From assembly GCA_000531095.1 (NCBI GenBank), contig HG799463.1, forward strand, positions 770,132-834,131: a stretch of DNA of 64,000 nucleotides, given 5' to 3'. The DNA is from Gemmata massiliana. GTDB lineage: Bacteria > Planctomycetota > Planctomycetia > Gemmatales > Gemmataceae. This document shows positions 44,501-52,786 of the stretch, in pieces. The notes under the pieces are model-generated. The model had not been told where the DNA came from. It did no database searches and saw only the letters and a program-made list of their open reading frames with translations. Each line of letters starts with the position of its first letter. Positions within the stretch are counted from its first letter, which is position 1. The position numbers and the translations under genes were made by a program.

Positions 44501-45462
44501 AACGTGTCGCTCGCGCGCTCGAAGATGTCGCGATCGGCCGCGAACAGTTCGCGCTGGCGCGACAGTTCTTGCATCTGCACCGCGGTGCGAGCTTGTTCGG
44601 CACGAAGAGATTGCAGTTGCGGTTCAAAAGCCGTGCGCTCCCCCTCGAACGCCTCGCGATCGGTCCGGAGCTGTTCGCCCCGACGGGCCAACTCTTCGCG
44701 CTGCTTGCCGCATTCGTCCGTCCACTGCTGCTTCAACGCGACCAGTTCGTCGCGCGTGCGAGCGAGTTCGGCCTCGCGCGCCGCGGCTTCTTCGGCCCGG
44801 CGGTCGGCCAGTTCCTGCTCGATCGCGCGCCGGCGGTCGTGCCACAACGCGCGATCCGCTTCGAGTTCCTCGGCGAACTGGTCGAGGTCGCGCCGGCGGC
44901 GAATCAGTTCCGCGTCGCGTGCCTCCCACGACGCCCGGCGATCGGCTTCCTCTGCATCCAGAGCGCGTTTACGAGTTTCGAGGCGCTCGTATTCCGCCGT
45001 GAAGTCGGGCGCGGGCAGTTCCGGCTCGTCGTCGACCGGGGACGCGAGCGGCACCTCATCGAGCGAAGCGAACTTCGGCGCGATGTACGTAACCGGTGGT
45101 TCGGGAACCGCTTGCGCCGGGATCTGAACCACGACCACGACGCCCGCGACGTGAACAGTGTCCGTGTGCTGAAGGGGGTAAACCGCACCGGCCTGAATCG
45201 GCGAGCCGTTGAGTAATACCGGCATCGCGGCCGTTACGCGGCGAATGCCGACGAAGTCGGGCTTGCGCGTGAGTTGCACCACAACTAGCGGTGCCCCGGG
45301 AACGGTCAACCGCAGATCGCACCCCGCGGCGGCGCCGATGAGGAACTCTTCGCCCGTGAAATCGTAGCTAACCGCGCGCCCGATGCCCGTGCGCGCGTCG
45401 AGCCGGACCTTGGGAAGGTCGGGCCGGTCGCCGGGTGCGGGGTTCGGCAGCGGGGCCATCAT
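41584..45462 (-). CDS. FHA-like/coiled-coil/pseudokinase protein
   Basis: A 1292-aa protein. The N-terminal FHA-like domain is at about 15-120 (FLIGAAAGCDLRL, NGSPIQAGAVYPL). A very long Ala/Arg/Glu/Gln-rich coiled coil covers about 150-960. Then a short helical domain (LLRSSGLVDPDTLTALWEEA, about 1000) resembling planctomycete kinase-associated regions, and a C-terminal protein-kinase fold (about 1045-1290). In the kinase fold the catalytic loop reads AHGRLTSDSF and the metal loop TGFGEP, so the catalytic Asp, Lys and DFG Asp are missing. It is thus a pseudokinase by sequence. Probably a cytoplasmic scaffold bound to a phosphoprotein. It is transcribed divergently from the 45834 gene. Confidence 0.75.
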   Translation of the reverse strand: MMAPLPNPAPGDRPDLPKVRLDARTGIGRAVSYDFTGEEFLIGAAAGCDLRLTVPGAPLVVVQLTRKPDFVGIRRVTAAMPVLLNGSPIQAGAVYPLQHTDTVHVAGVVVVVQIPAQAVPEPPVTYIAPKFASLDEVPLASPVDDEPELPAPDFTAEYERLETRKRALDAEEADRRASWEARDAELIRRRRDLDQFAEELEADRALWHDRRRAIEQELADRRAEEAAAREAELARTRDELVALKQQWTDECGKQREELARRGEQLRTDREAFEGERTAFEPQLQSLRAEQARTAVQMQELSRQRELFAADRDIFERASDTFEARRAAETDRLTSWETDLNVREQVVTHREGLVRTARDEYESERARFQEDLVRLERRMAAAEELERNLTLRTQEVDARLDQLRYDAAEWEETVRLAASEQERLRAEAERLDRQKAELDTQTATLAERAGQLEAQQAVVAVFRAKLDRSRQDMEREAWQLAAARAREDESMAELRRRIQEAEEVRAALNAVQENADQERQRLDERDSLLTAGLEEIRVQKEALAAEATRIQERETELDVRSAEFAEQAGMLKGRMTQAVDLQSRLEADRVAVREREAAMSQSEEARQALQEQLRRRAEDLNTRGKALDDLARQMAAERASVNEARAALEASRQAAEDELASRRLELAAQAASVERQAVDFADKEQALARQVGRLKDVGAAVAAERKSLAAARATWEADRAAALEADQAARDQLARFRTEVEADLEALRTQAPELDEQAKLALDRLAGARDMLRGHLNELNEFARTSRTDLEAARAQIREESERLREKNEELDRAKDEHRLAVTAFRQQLIEWQGTVAEMRRLLSSSETRLDAKQAAAAEAATAAADATQKLAEETDRLRREREEFTARRTEMERHLSDMREWYRKKLRELARGNAERGARGTESEPEPALPRLADTGDSTPLPTGVVPRGAETVLEELEPGDRQLGELLRSSGLVDPDTLTALWEEATRQRRTLRQVLLASGAITLYQLALIEAGNLDSLVLGRFRVIDRLRVAPKEAIYRVHDPKRTGEKSGGLYLLRHLSEAEMQDAVHPDEFRQRFSAARDAASPHLAGIVEVLDINGRPAVLQEWLTGLFSADWPAFAAHPGCWVRLATMAAGALDAAHRVGLAHGRLTSDSFVLTSDGVLKVTGFGEPSWLIGPAGPETSDATFAADLRAFGQVAFGWSQLAGRKRVAKTKGFPESLWAVIRRLEADAEPPTADTVAAAQPYQSAAELLADLQRIARDTPFSDDAWEKLLKHVADNAPDAPAGLKKAG

Positions 45463-45833
45463 GGTGAAGGTTCCATCCCTCCCGGAGAGCGGTCCGGGCG
45501 CGCCGTCCTAGCGTGCGGATTCAGAGATTATGGAGATTGGAACGCATTCCGGGACCGTTGACAAGCCGAACTGCGCGGAGCCAAAAATGACGGCGATTCA
45601 AGTTGGGCCCTGACATCCATTTATGAACCCTCTCCAATTTTAAGGGCTTCCGTGTTCTTCACATCACGGTGGATTCTGGGGGGTACCAAAATACAGAGCC
45701 GGTTCACCGGCCGTGTACCGCGCCCCTCAAAGAGCGCTCCTCGAACCGAACTGCAGCCCCTGCTTGACCGTACATGTGGGAGAACCTAGCGTGATACCAC
45801 GTCCGTCCTTGCGCCATCATCGATGAGGTCGTC
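45463..45833. other. divergent promoter region
   Basis: 370 bases between the pseudokinase and the large membrane protein gene. No gene is recognised. A candidate plus-strand promoter is at 45764-45792. Confidence 0.45.
45764..45792 (+). promoter_or_regulatory. candidate sigma-70-type promoter of the large membrane protein
   Basis: TTGACC, a 17-base spacer and TAGCGT, ending 41 bases before the GTG start codon. The -10 box is weak. Confidence 0.3.
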
Positions 45834-48800
45834 GTGAAGCTGTCCGTTCCGCCGCCGCCACCACCGCCGCCCAGTGACGGAACCCCGGGGGCGGGCTCCC
45901 CCGAGGAACCGAACGAACAGCCCGACGCCACCGCGAGCGCGCCCGTCGAGCAACCCGCGGCCCCCGGCGCTCCGAAATCGAAGCCCGCGGTGTGGCCGAG
46001 TTGGTTCAGCGGCATCGACGTGGCCCTCGTCGGTCTGGTGGTGCTGTTCGCGTTCGTCGCGGCGTCGTTCGCGGCCCGCAACTCGGACCTGTGGCTCCAC
46101 CTCGCGACCGGCAAGCGCCTGTTCGCGGGCGAATACGTCCCCGGCGGCAGCGACCCGTTCAGCTACAGCGCCGAGGGGCGCGCCTGGGTGAACCACAGTT
46201 GGCTCGCGGCCCCCGTGATGTACCTGCTGTACGGCGGGGACGGGGTGGTGCTCGTGGCCGCGAAAGCGCTGCTCGTCGCGCTCGCGTTCGGCCTGCTGAT
46301 CGCGATCCGCCGGCCCCAATTCGCGCTCTGGCCGTGGGCCGCGGTCGCGTGCGTGGGGGTGCTCGCGGCGGCCCCCCAATTCACACTGCGCCCGCTCGTG
46401 GCGTCGATGCTGTTCTTCGCGGCCACACTGTTCCTGTTGTTCCGCGTGCCGCACAAAAAGGGCTCGAAGCAGTTCCCGATCGCCACCGGGGTCACGTTCT
46501 GGCTGTGGGCGAGTTGCGACCAGTGGTTCTTCGTCGGACCGCTCGCGCTGGCGCTCCTTCTGCTCGGCGACCTGATCCAGAAGTACGGCTTCAACGCGCC
46601 GGACGAACCCGAGGGCACTACCGACGCGGACGCGCTCGGCCGGTTGCCCGGCACCGCGGCGCTCGCGAAGGCGCTCGGGATCGGCCTCTTGGCCTGCACC
46701 CTGACCCCGAACCACGTCCGCGTGTGGCAACTCCCGTTCGAGCTGGTCGGCGCGCCCGGGGCCGCCTCGGACCCGAGTATGAAGCTGCTCCTTTCGGCCC
46801 CCTACGACATGGGCCTTTACGCCGAGAACCCGCAGCTCGGGTACAACGCGAACGGGTTGTGCTACGTTCTGCTCCTGGTACTCGGCGCCACGGTCGTCGC
46901 CCTGGCCGGTAGCCTGGGCGTCGGCCGGGTCCGCGTTTCGCACGTCGCGCTGTGGTTCGGCTTCGCGGTCCTGAGCCTCCTGAGCGTGTACGCCGTTCCG
47001 TTCTTCGTGCTGGTCGCGGTCCCGCTCGTGGCGGCGCAGTTGAACGCCTTCGGCGCGCGCGCCGAACTCAAGACGTGGGGCGACCCGCGCACCCGGCTGC
47101 TGCTGATCGCGTCGTCCGGCGGGCGCGTCCTCTCGGTCCTCGGCGTGTGCATTTTGTGCGTACTGGCGTACCCGGGCTGGGTCCACCCGGACGCGAGCAC
47201 CCCGGCGCTCGCGCGGCGCGTGGCCTGGGCCGTTGAGCCCGACCGCGGGCTGGTTCAGGCGGCCGAGCAGCTCAACACGTGGCGCCAGGGCGGCGACCTC
47301 CCGGCCGAGGCCCGCGGGATCATCACGAACATCGATCTGGCGAACTACGCGGCCTGGTTCGCGCCGACCGAGAGGGTGCTCATCAACGGGCGCCTCAACC
47401 ACCACCGGCGCGAGCTGGCGGACTACATCGCGCTCCGCCGGGGGTTCGGGCTGGTCCCGACCGAAAATGAACTGCCCCAGCAACGGGACGCGACCGACGT
47501 ACTGGCCCGCCACAGCGCGGAGTACGTGGTCATGTCCGCCTCCGTCAACCCCGGCAGCAGCGCCCCGGACCCGCGCTTCGCGGCCCAGGTTCCCATCCTC
47601 GTGCTGTACCAGCAGTGGGGGACGTGGTCCGAGTGGTACACGGACGGGCGCACCGCGGTGTTCGGCTGGCGCCCGGAACCGACCGGGGGCCGGCCCTCGT
47701 TCGCGGCCCTGCACCTGGACCCCGCGCTCAAGGCGTTCGGACCGGGGGTGAAGAAGGTACCGGACCCGGTGGTACAACAGCTCCTCGTCCAGGCCGGCTG
47801 GGAGGAGGCCTTCGTCCGCGCCCCGCGCCCCGCACCGGCGGGGGCGGTCGAGGCGTTCGGGTGGCTCGATTACAAGAACGCGCTGCTCCAGCGCCAGGTC
47901 ATCCGCCAGAACTGGGTGCACCCCGCCACGGTCGGCTGGCTGGCGGGCCAACACACGTGGCACCACTTCGCCCTGCGCACGGCGGGGGCCCTGGAGCTGA
48001 TCCAGATCGTGCCCCAGTACGCCGGGGCCGAGACCGAGGCCGCCGCGATGCGCGCCTTGCCCGTCCTGGCGCTCCGGGCCGCGCGCCGGGCCATCGCGGA
48101 GGACCCGGACCACCCGGACGGCTACTACGCCCTCGCCCACGCCCTGCGCGACACCGACCTCCCGTTCAGCGAGAGCGAGCGGTCGCTGGGGATGGTGGTC
48201 GCGTACCGCCAGTGCCTGAGCCGGTACCCGAAGGCCGACCGGTACGCGCGCGGGCAGTTCTCCGCGCGGGCGTCGCAGGTCGCCTTTGAGCTGGCCCAAA
48301 CGTACCTCGGGCGGCGGCTCCCGTGGTCGGAACGGGGCCGGAACGCGATCGAGTTCACCGGGTTCCCGGTCGACGTGGCGCCGTTCCGGGACCGGCTCGG
48401 GATCGGGCAACCCGTCTTCCAAAACGTTGAGACCAAGGCGTACCAGCGCGCGGCTTTTAACGCGCCCAACGCGCCCCTGGCCCCTCTGTACAACGGGCTA
48501 CCGTTCCTGCTCCCACTCGACACGGCGCGCGAGGCGCTCCAGACGGCCCTCGAATACGCCCCGATCGATTTCCCCAACGAGAGCGACGAGCAGAAGAAGT
48601 TCGCCAAGCAAATAGAAACCTATAAAACCGCCGTCGATAACCTGCTGATCCGGTACAAGGAGCGGTACGAGACGACCAAAGGGCTCTCGCCGAAGTTGCC
48701 CGCCCTCGTTATCAGCGCGATCCGGAACTGCATGCCGAGCGAGGCGCTCAACCTCCTGAACAACAAAGAACTGGACCCGGAATCCAACAAAGACGGGTAT

Positions 48801-49445
48801 TTCACGGCCCTACAAATCGCACTCGAACTCGCTACCGGCCAAATCGAGAACGCCTCGGAAAGGCTCAAGAGGCTCTCCGAGCCGGACAACGCCAAGAAGC
48901 TCGAACAGTTGCCCGCACTCGAATCCATACAGGCTCTCAAATATCAGACCCTCATAATTGCCGGCGAGTACAAGGCGGCCGGCGATACCCTCGAGGCGCT
49001 CATACGAAACATCGGTCAATTGGACAAGCTCAAGAAGCCGCCCGGCCCCGAACTGCCGCTGGAATACGTGCAGCGCGTCATCGTCGCCGCGGGCCTCACC
49101 AAGAACCCGGAGAAGTTCCCCCCGCGGCTGCTCGCCCCGCCGCTCTCAATGATTCCGGGGCACGACCAGGTGCTCCACGCGCACATTTGGCTCAACACGT
49201 GGGACTCGTTGCGCGTGATGATCCAGCGGGGGATCCTCGAGCACCTGACTTCCGAGAGCCACTTTTTCACCCGCCGGGGCGTCCTGTTCCTTTTGGAGGG
49301 CGACGTCCCGTCCGCGAAAGAGCGGTTCAAGGAGTCGCTCCGCAAGCCCCCCGAAGGGTGGGGGCTGCCCTCAACGCACTCACCGCTCGCCGATCAGTAC
49401 CTCCTGTTGATCGAACGGGCCGAGAAGAAAGCCGTCAAACCGTAA
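45834..49445 (+). CDS. large membrane protein with tetratricopeptide-like C-terminal half
   Basis: A 1203-aa protein. A Pro-rich cytoplasmic start (PPPPPPPP) precedes about ten hydrophobic helices (about 60-450, including WLHLATGKRLFAGEY and an NHSWLAAPVMYLLYGG loop that looks like the glycosyltransferase-C/PMT-type membrane fold). A long soluble region follows (about 460-1203) with regularly spaced Ala/Leu/Tyr helices, resembling TPR repeats near 680-760 and from about 950. The membrane part suggests transfer of lipid-linked sugars, but no catalytic motif is certain. The GTG has GAGGT five bases upstream. It stands alone. Confidence 0.6.
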   Translation: MKLSVPPPPPPPPSDGTPGAGSPEEPNEQPDATASAPVEQPAAPGAPKSKPAVWPSWFSGIDVALVGLVVLFAFVAASFAARNSDLWLHLATGKRLFAGEYVPGGSDPFSYSAEGRAWVNHSWLAAPVMYLLYGGDGVVLVAAKALLVALAFGLLIAIRRPQFALWPWAAVACVGVLAAAPQFTLRPLVASMLFFAATLFLLFRVPHKKGSKQFPIATGVTFWLWASCDQWFFVGPLALALLLLGDLIQKYGFNAPDEPEGTTDADALGRLPGTAALAKALGIGLLACTLTPNHVRVWQLPFELVGAPGAASDPSMKLLLSAPYDMGLYAENPQLGYNANGLCYVLLLVLGATVVALAGSLGVGRVRVSHVALWFGFAVLSLLSVYAVPFFVLVAVPLVAAQLNAFGARAELKTWGDPRTRLLLIASSGGRVLSVLGVCILCVLAYPGWVHPDASTPALARRVAWAVEPDRGLVQAAEQLNTWRQGGDLPAEARGIITNIDLANYAAWFAPTERVLINGRLNHHRRELADYIALRRGFGLVPTENELPQQRDATDVLARHSAEYVVMSASVNPGSSAPDPRFAAQVPILVLYQQWGTWSEWYTDGRTAVFGWRPEPTGGRPSFAALHLDPALKAFGPGVKKVPDPVVQQLLVQAGWEEAFVRAPRPAPAGAVEAFGWLDYKNALLQRQVIRQNWVHPATVGWLAGQHTWHHFALRTAGALELIQIVPQYAGAETEAAAMRALPVLALRAARRAIAEDPDHPDGYYALAHALRDTDLPFSESERSLGMVVAYRQCLSRYPKADRYARGQFSARASQVAFELAQTYLGRRLPWSERGRNAIEFTGFPVDVAPFRDRLGIGQPVFQNVETKAYQRAAFNAPNAPLAPLYNGLPFLLPLDTAREALQTALEYAPIDFPNESDEQKKFAKQIETYKTAVDNLLIRYKERYETTKGLSPKLPALVISAIRNCMPSEALNLLNNKELDPESNKDGYFTALQIALELATGQIENASERLKRLSEPDNAKKLEQLPALESIQALKYQTLIIAGEYKAAGDTLEALIRNIGQLDKLKKPPGPELPLEYVQRVIVAAGLTKNPEKFPPRLLAPPLSMIPGHDQVLHAHIWLNTWDSLRVMIQRGILEHLTSESHFFTRRGVLFLLEGDVPSAKERFKESLRKPPEGWGLPSTHSPLADQYLLLIERAEKKAVKP

Positions 49446-49490
49446 GTCGGCGCACGCGGAACCGCCCCGCGTGCGCCGGGCGAGGTGCTC

Positions 49491-50354
49491 ATGTCGAACT
49501 GGACCGTGGCCGGCGTGCAGATGAGCTGCGCGCTCGGCGACCGCGCAGCGAACCGCGCCGCGCTCGTCACGAACCTGCGCCGGGCCGCCGAGCGCGGGGC
49601 GCAGCTCGTGGTGTTCCCGGAGTGCGTGCTCTCCGGGTACGGGTTCACGTCGCGCGCGCACGCCCTTAGTGCCGCGGAACCGCTCCCCGGCCCGAGCACC
49701 GAGTTCGTCGCGAAGGCGTGCGCCGAACTCGGCGTGTGGGCCGTCTTCGGGCTGCTCGAAAGCGCGCCCGGCGACAAGCTCTACAACGCCGCGGCGCTGG
49801 TCGGGCCGCGGGGTTTTGTCGCGGGCTATCGCAAGTTACACCTGCCCTGCCTCGGAGCGGACCGGTTCACCGATCCGGGCGACCGACCGCTCGCGGTCCA
49901 CGACCTGGGCGGGCTGAAGATCGGGATGAACATCTGCTTTGATGGGAGCTTCCCCGAATCGGCCCGTATTCTTACGCTCCTCGGGGCGGACCTCGTCGTC
50001 CTCCCGACGAACTGGGCCACGAACGCCCGCAAGATGGCCGAACTGGTGTCCGCGGCGCGCGCGTGGGAAAACCACATTTATTACCTCGCGGTGAACCGGG
50101 TCGGCGACGAGAGCGGGTTCCGCTACATCGGCCTGAGTTCCGCCGCGGACTACACGGGCAACGTGCTCCACTTCGCCCCCGAGGGCGAAGAAGCGATCTT
50201 CACGATCGACGTGAATCCGGCGGCCGCGGCCCAGAAGCGCGTGGTAACGTGCGCCGGCGAATACGAGATCGACCGCGTGAACTGGCGGCGCCCGGAAATG
50301 TACGGCCCGCTGGTCGCGAACCCCGGCGCGTTCACCGGGCACTTCAACAAGTGA
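49491..50354 (+). CDS. carbon-nitrogen hydrolase (nitrilase superfamily)
   Basis: A 287-aa nitrilase-fold amidase. The catalytic triad is visible: Glu in LVVFPECVLSGYG (about 44), Lys in YRKLHLPCLG (about 112) and Cys in IGMNICFDGSFPESAR (about 148). Another family residue set, LVVLPTNWA, follows. Likely hydrolyses an amide or nitrile; the substrate is unknown. The ATG at 49491 is preferred over the upstream GTG because GCGAGG sits five bases upstream. It lies 45 bases after the large membrane gene. Confidence 0.9.
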   Translation: MSNWTVAGVQMSCALGDRAANRAALVTNLRRAAERGAQLVVFPECVLSGYGFTSRAHALSAAEPLPGPSTEFVAKACAELGVWAVFGLLESAPGDKLYNAAALVGPRGFVAGYRKLHLPCLGADRFTDPGDRPLAVHDLGGLKIGMNICFDGSFPESARILTLLGADLVVLPTNWATNARKMAELVSAARAWENHIYYLAVNRVGDESGFRYIGLSSAADYTGNVLHFAPEGEEAIFTIDVNPAAAAQKRVVTCAGEYEIDRVNWRRPEMYGPLVANPGAFTGHFNK

Positions 50355-50362
50355 CGCGGTAA

Positions 50363-50463
50363 AGAGTTTTGGACAGGATTAACAGGATCGACAGGATTCA
50401 AAACGGATTCACATCGAGTTTCCTCTTCATCCCGTTGATCCTGTTAATCCTGTCCAAAACTCT
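50363..50463. repeat. perfect 27-bp inverted repeat between convergent genes
   Basis: AGAGTTTTGGACAGGATTAA... at 50363-50389 is the exact reverse complement of 50437-50463. The interior contains further GACAGGAT units. It lies between the nitrilase and RraA-like genes and likely terminates both; similar ACAGGATTAACAGGAT palindromes are common intergenic repeats. Confidence 0.7.
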
Positions 50464-50471
50464 TCACGTCT

Positions 50472-51131
50472 TCACAGAATCCCGAATTTCTTGAACGCCT
50501 CGGTCGTGGTCATTCCGCCCGCGAGCGCCTTCCGCACGAGATTCTCGCCGCTCACTTTCTCCTCGGCCAATCGCAACGCCTCTTCCGCGGCGACGGACGG
50601 GATGACCACGATGCCGTCGTGATCGGCGAGGATCAGGTCGCCCGGGTACACCAGCACGTCCGCACAAGAGATGGGGACGTTGTGGGTCACCACGTCCAGG
50701 CGCCCGAGACTGTCCGCGGGGTGGAAACCGACGTGGAACACCGGGAACCCCATCTCCTTGATCGCCAGCGAGTCGCGCGTCGGGCCGTCGAGGACCACCC
50801 CGCGGCACCCGCGGTAGGTCGCGGCCGTCGAGAGCAGTTCACCCCAAAAGCTGCACGCGGACTCGGACACCACGAGCACGTCGCCGTTCTGGAGCGAATC
50901 GACCGCGACGAGTTCGCCCGCGTAGGGGTGCGGCGGAGCCACGTCACGGGCGGGGACGGTCTGCACGGTGAGCGCGAACCCGGCGGCCTTTGCCTCCGGC
51001 CACAGCGGGCGCACCCGGGGGTTCATGCACTGGTTGCGGTACCCGAGTTTGTCGAGAACATCCGCGACGACGGGCGTGTAGAGTTTGGCGAGCCGGTCGA
51101 CCCATTCGAGCGCGCGAGGCGGGGTGGTCAT
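50472..51131 (-). CDS. RraA-like protein (aldolase/ribonuclease-regulator fold)
   Basis: A 219-aa member of the RraA/HMG-aldolase-like superfamily: TPVVADVLDKLGYRNQCM, the glycine-rich GELVAVDSLQNGDVLVVSE, GVVLDGPTRDSL and a C-terminal GDLILADHDGIVVIPSV block. The last carries the conserved Asp residues. Members act as 4-hydroxy-4-methyl-2-oxoglutarate aldolases or as RNase E inhibitors; which applies here is unknown. The ATG at 51129-51131 has GAGGG upstream and is preferred over an earlier in-frame start. Confidence 0.85.
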   Translation of the reverse strand: MTTPPRALEWVDRLAKLYTPVVADVLDKLGYRNQCMNPRVRPLWPEAKAAGFALTVQTVPARDVAPPHPYAGELVAVDSLQNGDVLVVSESACSFWGELLSTAATYRGCRGVVLDGPTRDSLAIKEMGFPVFHVGFHPADSLGRLDVVTHNVPISCADVLVYPGDLILADHDGIVVIPSVAAEEALRLAEEKVSGENLVRKALAGGMTTTEAFKKFGIL

Positions 51132-51231
51132 CAGAACCCTCAAACAAAAAACGGCGGGGGAACCCGAAGGTATCCCGTCCGCCGTGAATGGGCAAATGAT
51201 TCTGTCGCCCGACTCGTAAATGTGGCCGCGC

Positions 51232-52188
51232 TCAGTCCTTCAGTTCCTTACCCTGCCACTTGCGGGCCTTCCACCCGTAGTCAACAAAGTCGTAGCTGAA
51301 GGTGCCGTCGGCGAAGAGGTCGAGTTTGCCGTAGCACGGCGGGAACCCGTACTCGCTGCCACCCCACCACGCGCCGCACGCGGCCCCGCCGCAGATGTAC
51401 CACACCCCGCGGTACTCGCACCGGTCGCACGTGTGCATGTGCCCGCTCAGGCAGAGCTTCACGTGCGGGTTCTTGCGGAACACTTCGCTGATGGCCCAGC
51501 AGTCCGCGTGGTGCCACACGCCCGGCACCACGTTGTCGTTGTTCTTGCGGCACCCATCGCCGTACACCTGGGACGTGACACTCAGAATGGGCACGTGGCT
51601 AAGCACGACCGTCGGGAGCTTCGTCTTCGCGAGGTCGGCCTTCAGCCAGTCGAAGTGTTCGGGCGAGAGCGTGGCGTACTTCGGCCAGTTGCACATGCTG
51701 TTGAGCGACACGAAGTGCCAGCCGTTCTTGTCGAAGCTGTAGTACGGTGCCGGCATCCCGAGCACGCCGGTCATCAGCGCGAAGCCCTTTTTCTCGGCCG
51801 GGATCGCGTCGGTAGGCTCGTTGCCGTCCCACACGTCGTGATTGCCCAGGCACGAGTAAATCGGGGCCGGGGCGCTCTTCACCGCTTCTTTCCACACAGC
51901 GATGTGTTCCGCGGCCTTCGCGCCGGTCGTTTTGCCGTCCACGGACATCACCGCGTCGCCGGTGTTCAGGATCAGTTCGGGCTTGCCATCCTTCTGGCTC
52001 GCCATGTGCGAGAACATCGCGGCCACGCCTTGGGGCGCTTCACGGTCCTTCGTGATGTGAACGTCGGTGATGTGCGCGGCCCGCAGCACCGGCTTACGGT
52101 CGGCCGCTCGTGCCGTGGAGATGAAGCCGGGAAGCGCTGCGGCGCCGATCGCCGCGCCGAACAGATCGCGTCGGGAGGGAGAAGTCAT
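51232..52188 (-). CDS. exported metallophosphoesterase
   Basis: A 318-aa calcineurin-like phosphoesterase with a Tat-type leader (SRRDLFGAAIGAAALPGF, about residues 4-24). Metal motifs: AHITDVHI, LNTGDAVMS, CLGNHDVWDG, VLSHVPI and the CLSGHMHTCD motif. All ligands are visible. The C-terminus contains a Trp/Gly/Cys-rich segment (YICGGAACGAWWGG). Predicted periplasmic or extracellular; the substrate is unknown. The ribosome-binding site is weak. Confidence 0.9.
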   Translation of the reverse strand: MTSPSRRDLFGAAIGAAALPGFISTARAADRKPVLRAAHITDVHITKDREAPQGVAAMFSHMASQKDGKPELILNTGDAVMSVDGKTTGAKAAEHIAVWKEAVKSAPAPIYSCLGNHDVWDGNEPTDAIPAEKKGFALMTGVLGMPAPYYSFDKNGWHFVSLNSMCNWPKYATLSPEHFDWLKADLAKTKLPTVVLSHVPILSVTSQVYGDGCRKNNDNVVPGVWHHADCWAISEVFRKNPHVKLCLSGHMHTCDRCEYRGVWYICGGAACGAWWGGSEYGFPPCYGKLDLFADGTFSYDFVDYGWKARKWQGKELKD

Positions 52189-52311
52189 TATGGAACACCG
52201 AATTGCGTAGAGGATGGTGAACGGCTCGGCGTAAGCCGGCCGGTACTTACAGGAAGCACCAACCGCTTACGCCGGACTGTTCGCAAAAAGGTTTGGCCCG
52301 CACCGAAGGCT

Positions 52312-52767
52312 TTACTTCAGGTCAACCGACCACTCCTGGTCGGGTTCCTTCAGGTCGAACGAGAGCCCGGACTTGTCCGCGTCGGCGAAGCGCGCGGGAA
52401 GCATCGGTCCCGCGACCTTACTCACCTCTGCGGACGAGGATTTCTTGCCGGCCTTCTCGTCCGTGACGCCCTTCGCCTGACTGCTGGGCGGGTCGAACTC
52501 GCCCTTCACGGCCGAGCGCGGCGCTACCGTCTGGATGGACACCTTGATCGGGCCGAGGGCCACGCCGCTCACGTCGTAGGTGCCGTCCGGCTTGAGGTCA
52601 AGCACGTGCGTTTTGGAGTCCTGGGCGATGAAGATCACGGTGGCGCCGGTGAGCGGCTTGCCCTGGTACTTGATCGTCCCGTGAACGCGCCCGCGCGGCA
52701 CGTCCCCGCCGCACCCGGCCAGAACAACCGCGACGGTCGTGGCCGCCGCGAAGAAGATCGCTCGCAT
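52312..52767 (-). CDS. lipoprotein with a carboxypeptidase-regulatory-like domain
   Basis: A 151-aa lipoprotein. Signal with lipobox VVLAGC, then RVHGTIKYQGKPLTGATVIF and a DLKPDGTYDVSGVALGPIKV stretch of the Ig-like regulatory-domain type, with a Lys/Ser-rich linker after it. Such proteins commonly follow DUF1559 genes in planctomycetes, as here (the pseudopilin gene ends 20 bases upstream). The ATG follows GGAG. Probably part of a secretion or pilus-like unit. Confidence 0.75.
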   Translation of the reverse strand: MRAIFFAAATTVAVVLAGCGGDVPRGRVHGTIKYQGKPLTGATVIFIAQDSKTHVLDLKPDGTYDVSGVALGPIKVSIQTVAPRSAVKGEFDPPSSQAKGVTDEKAGKKSSSAEVSKVAGPMLPARFADADKSGLSFDLKEPDQEWSVDLK

Positions 52768-52786
52768 GGGTTCACTCCGGGTCGGG

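Noticed and set aside
42574-45216. Plus-strand 880-codon frame over the FHA/pseudokinase gene
   Set aside because: Antisense of a coiled-coil coding region with high GC; no family similarity and no ribosome-binding site.
45786-48422. Minus-strand 878-codon frame over the large membrane protein
   Set aside because: Antisense shadow; composition rich in Arg/Glu/Val as expected from the complementary strand of a coding region.
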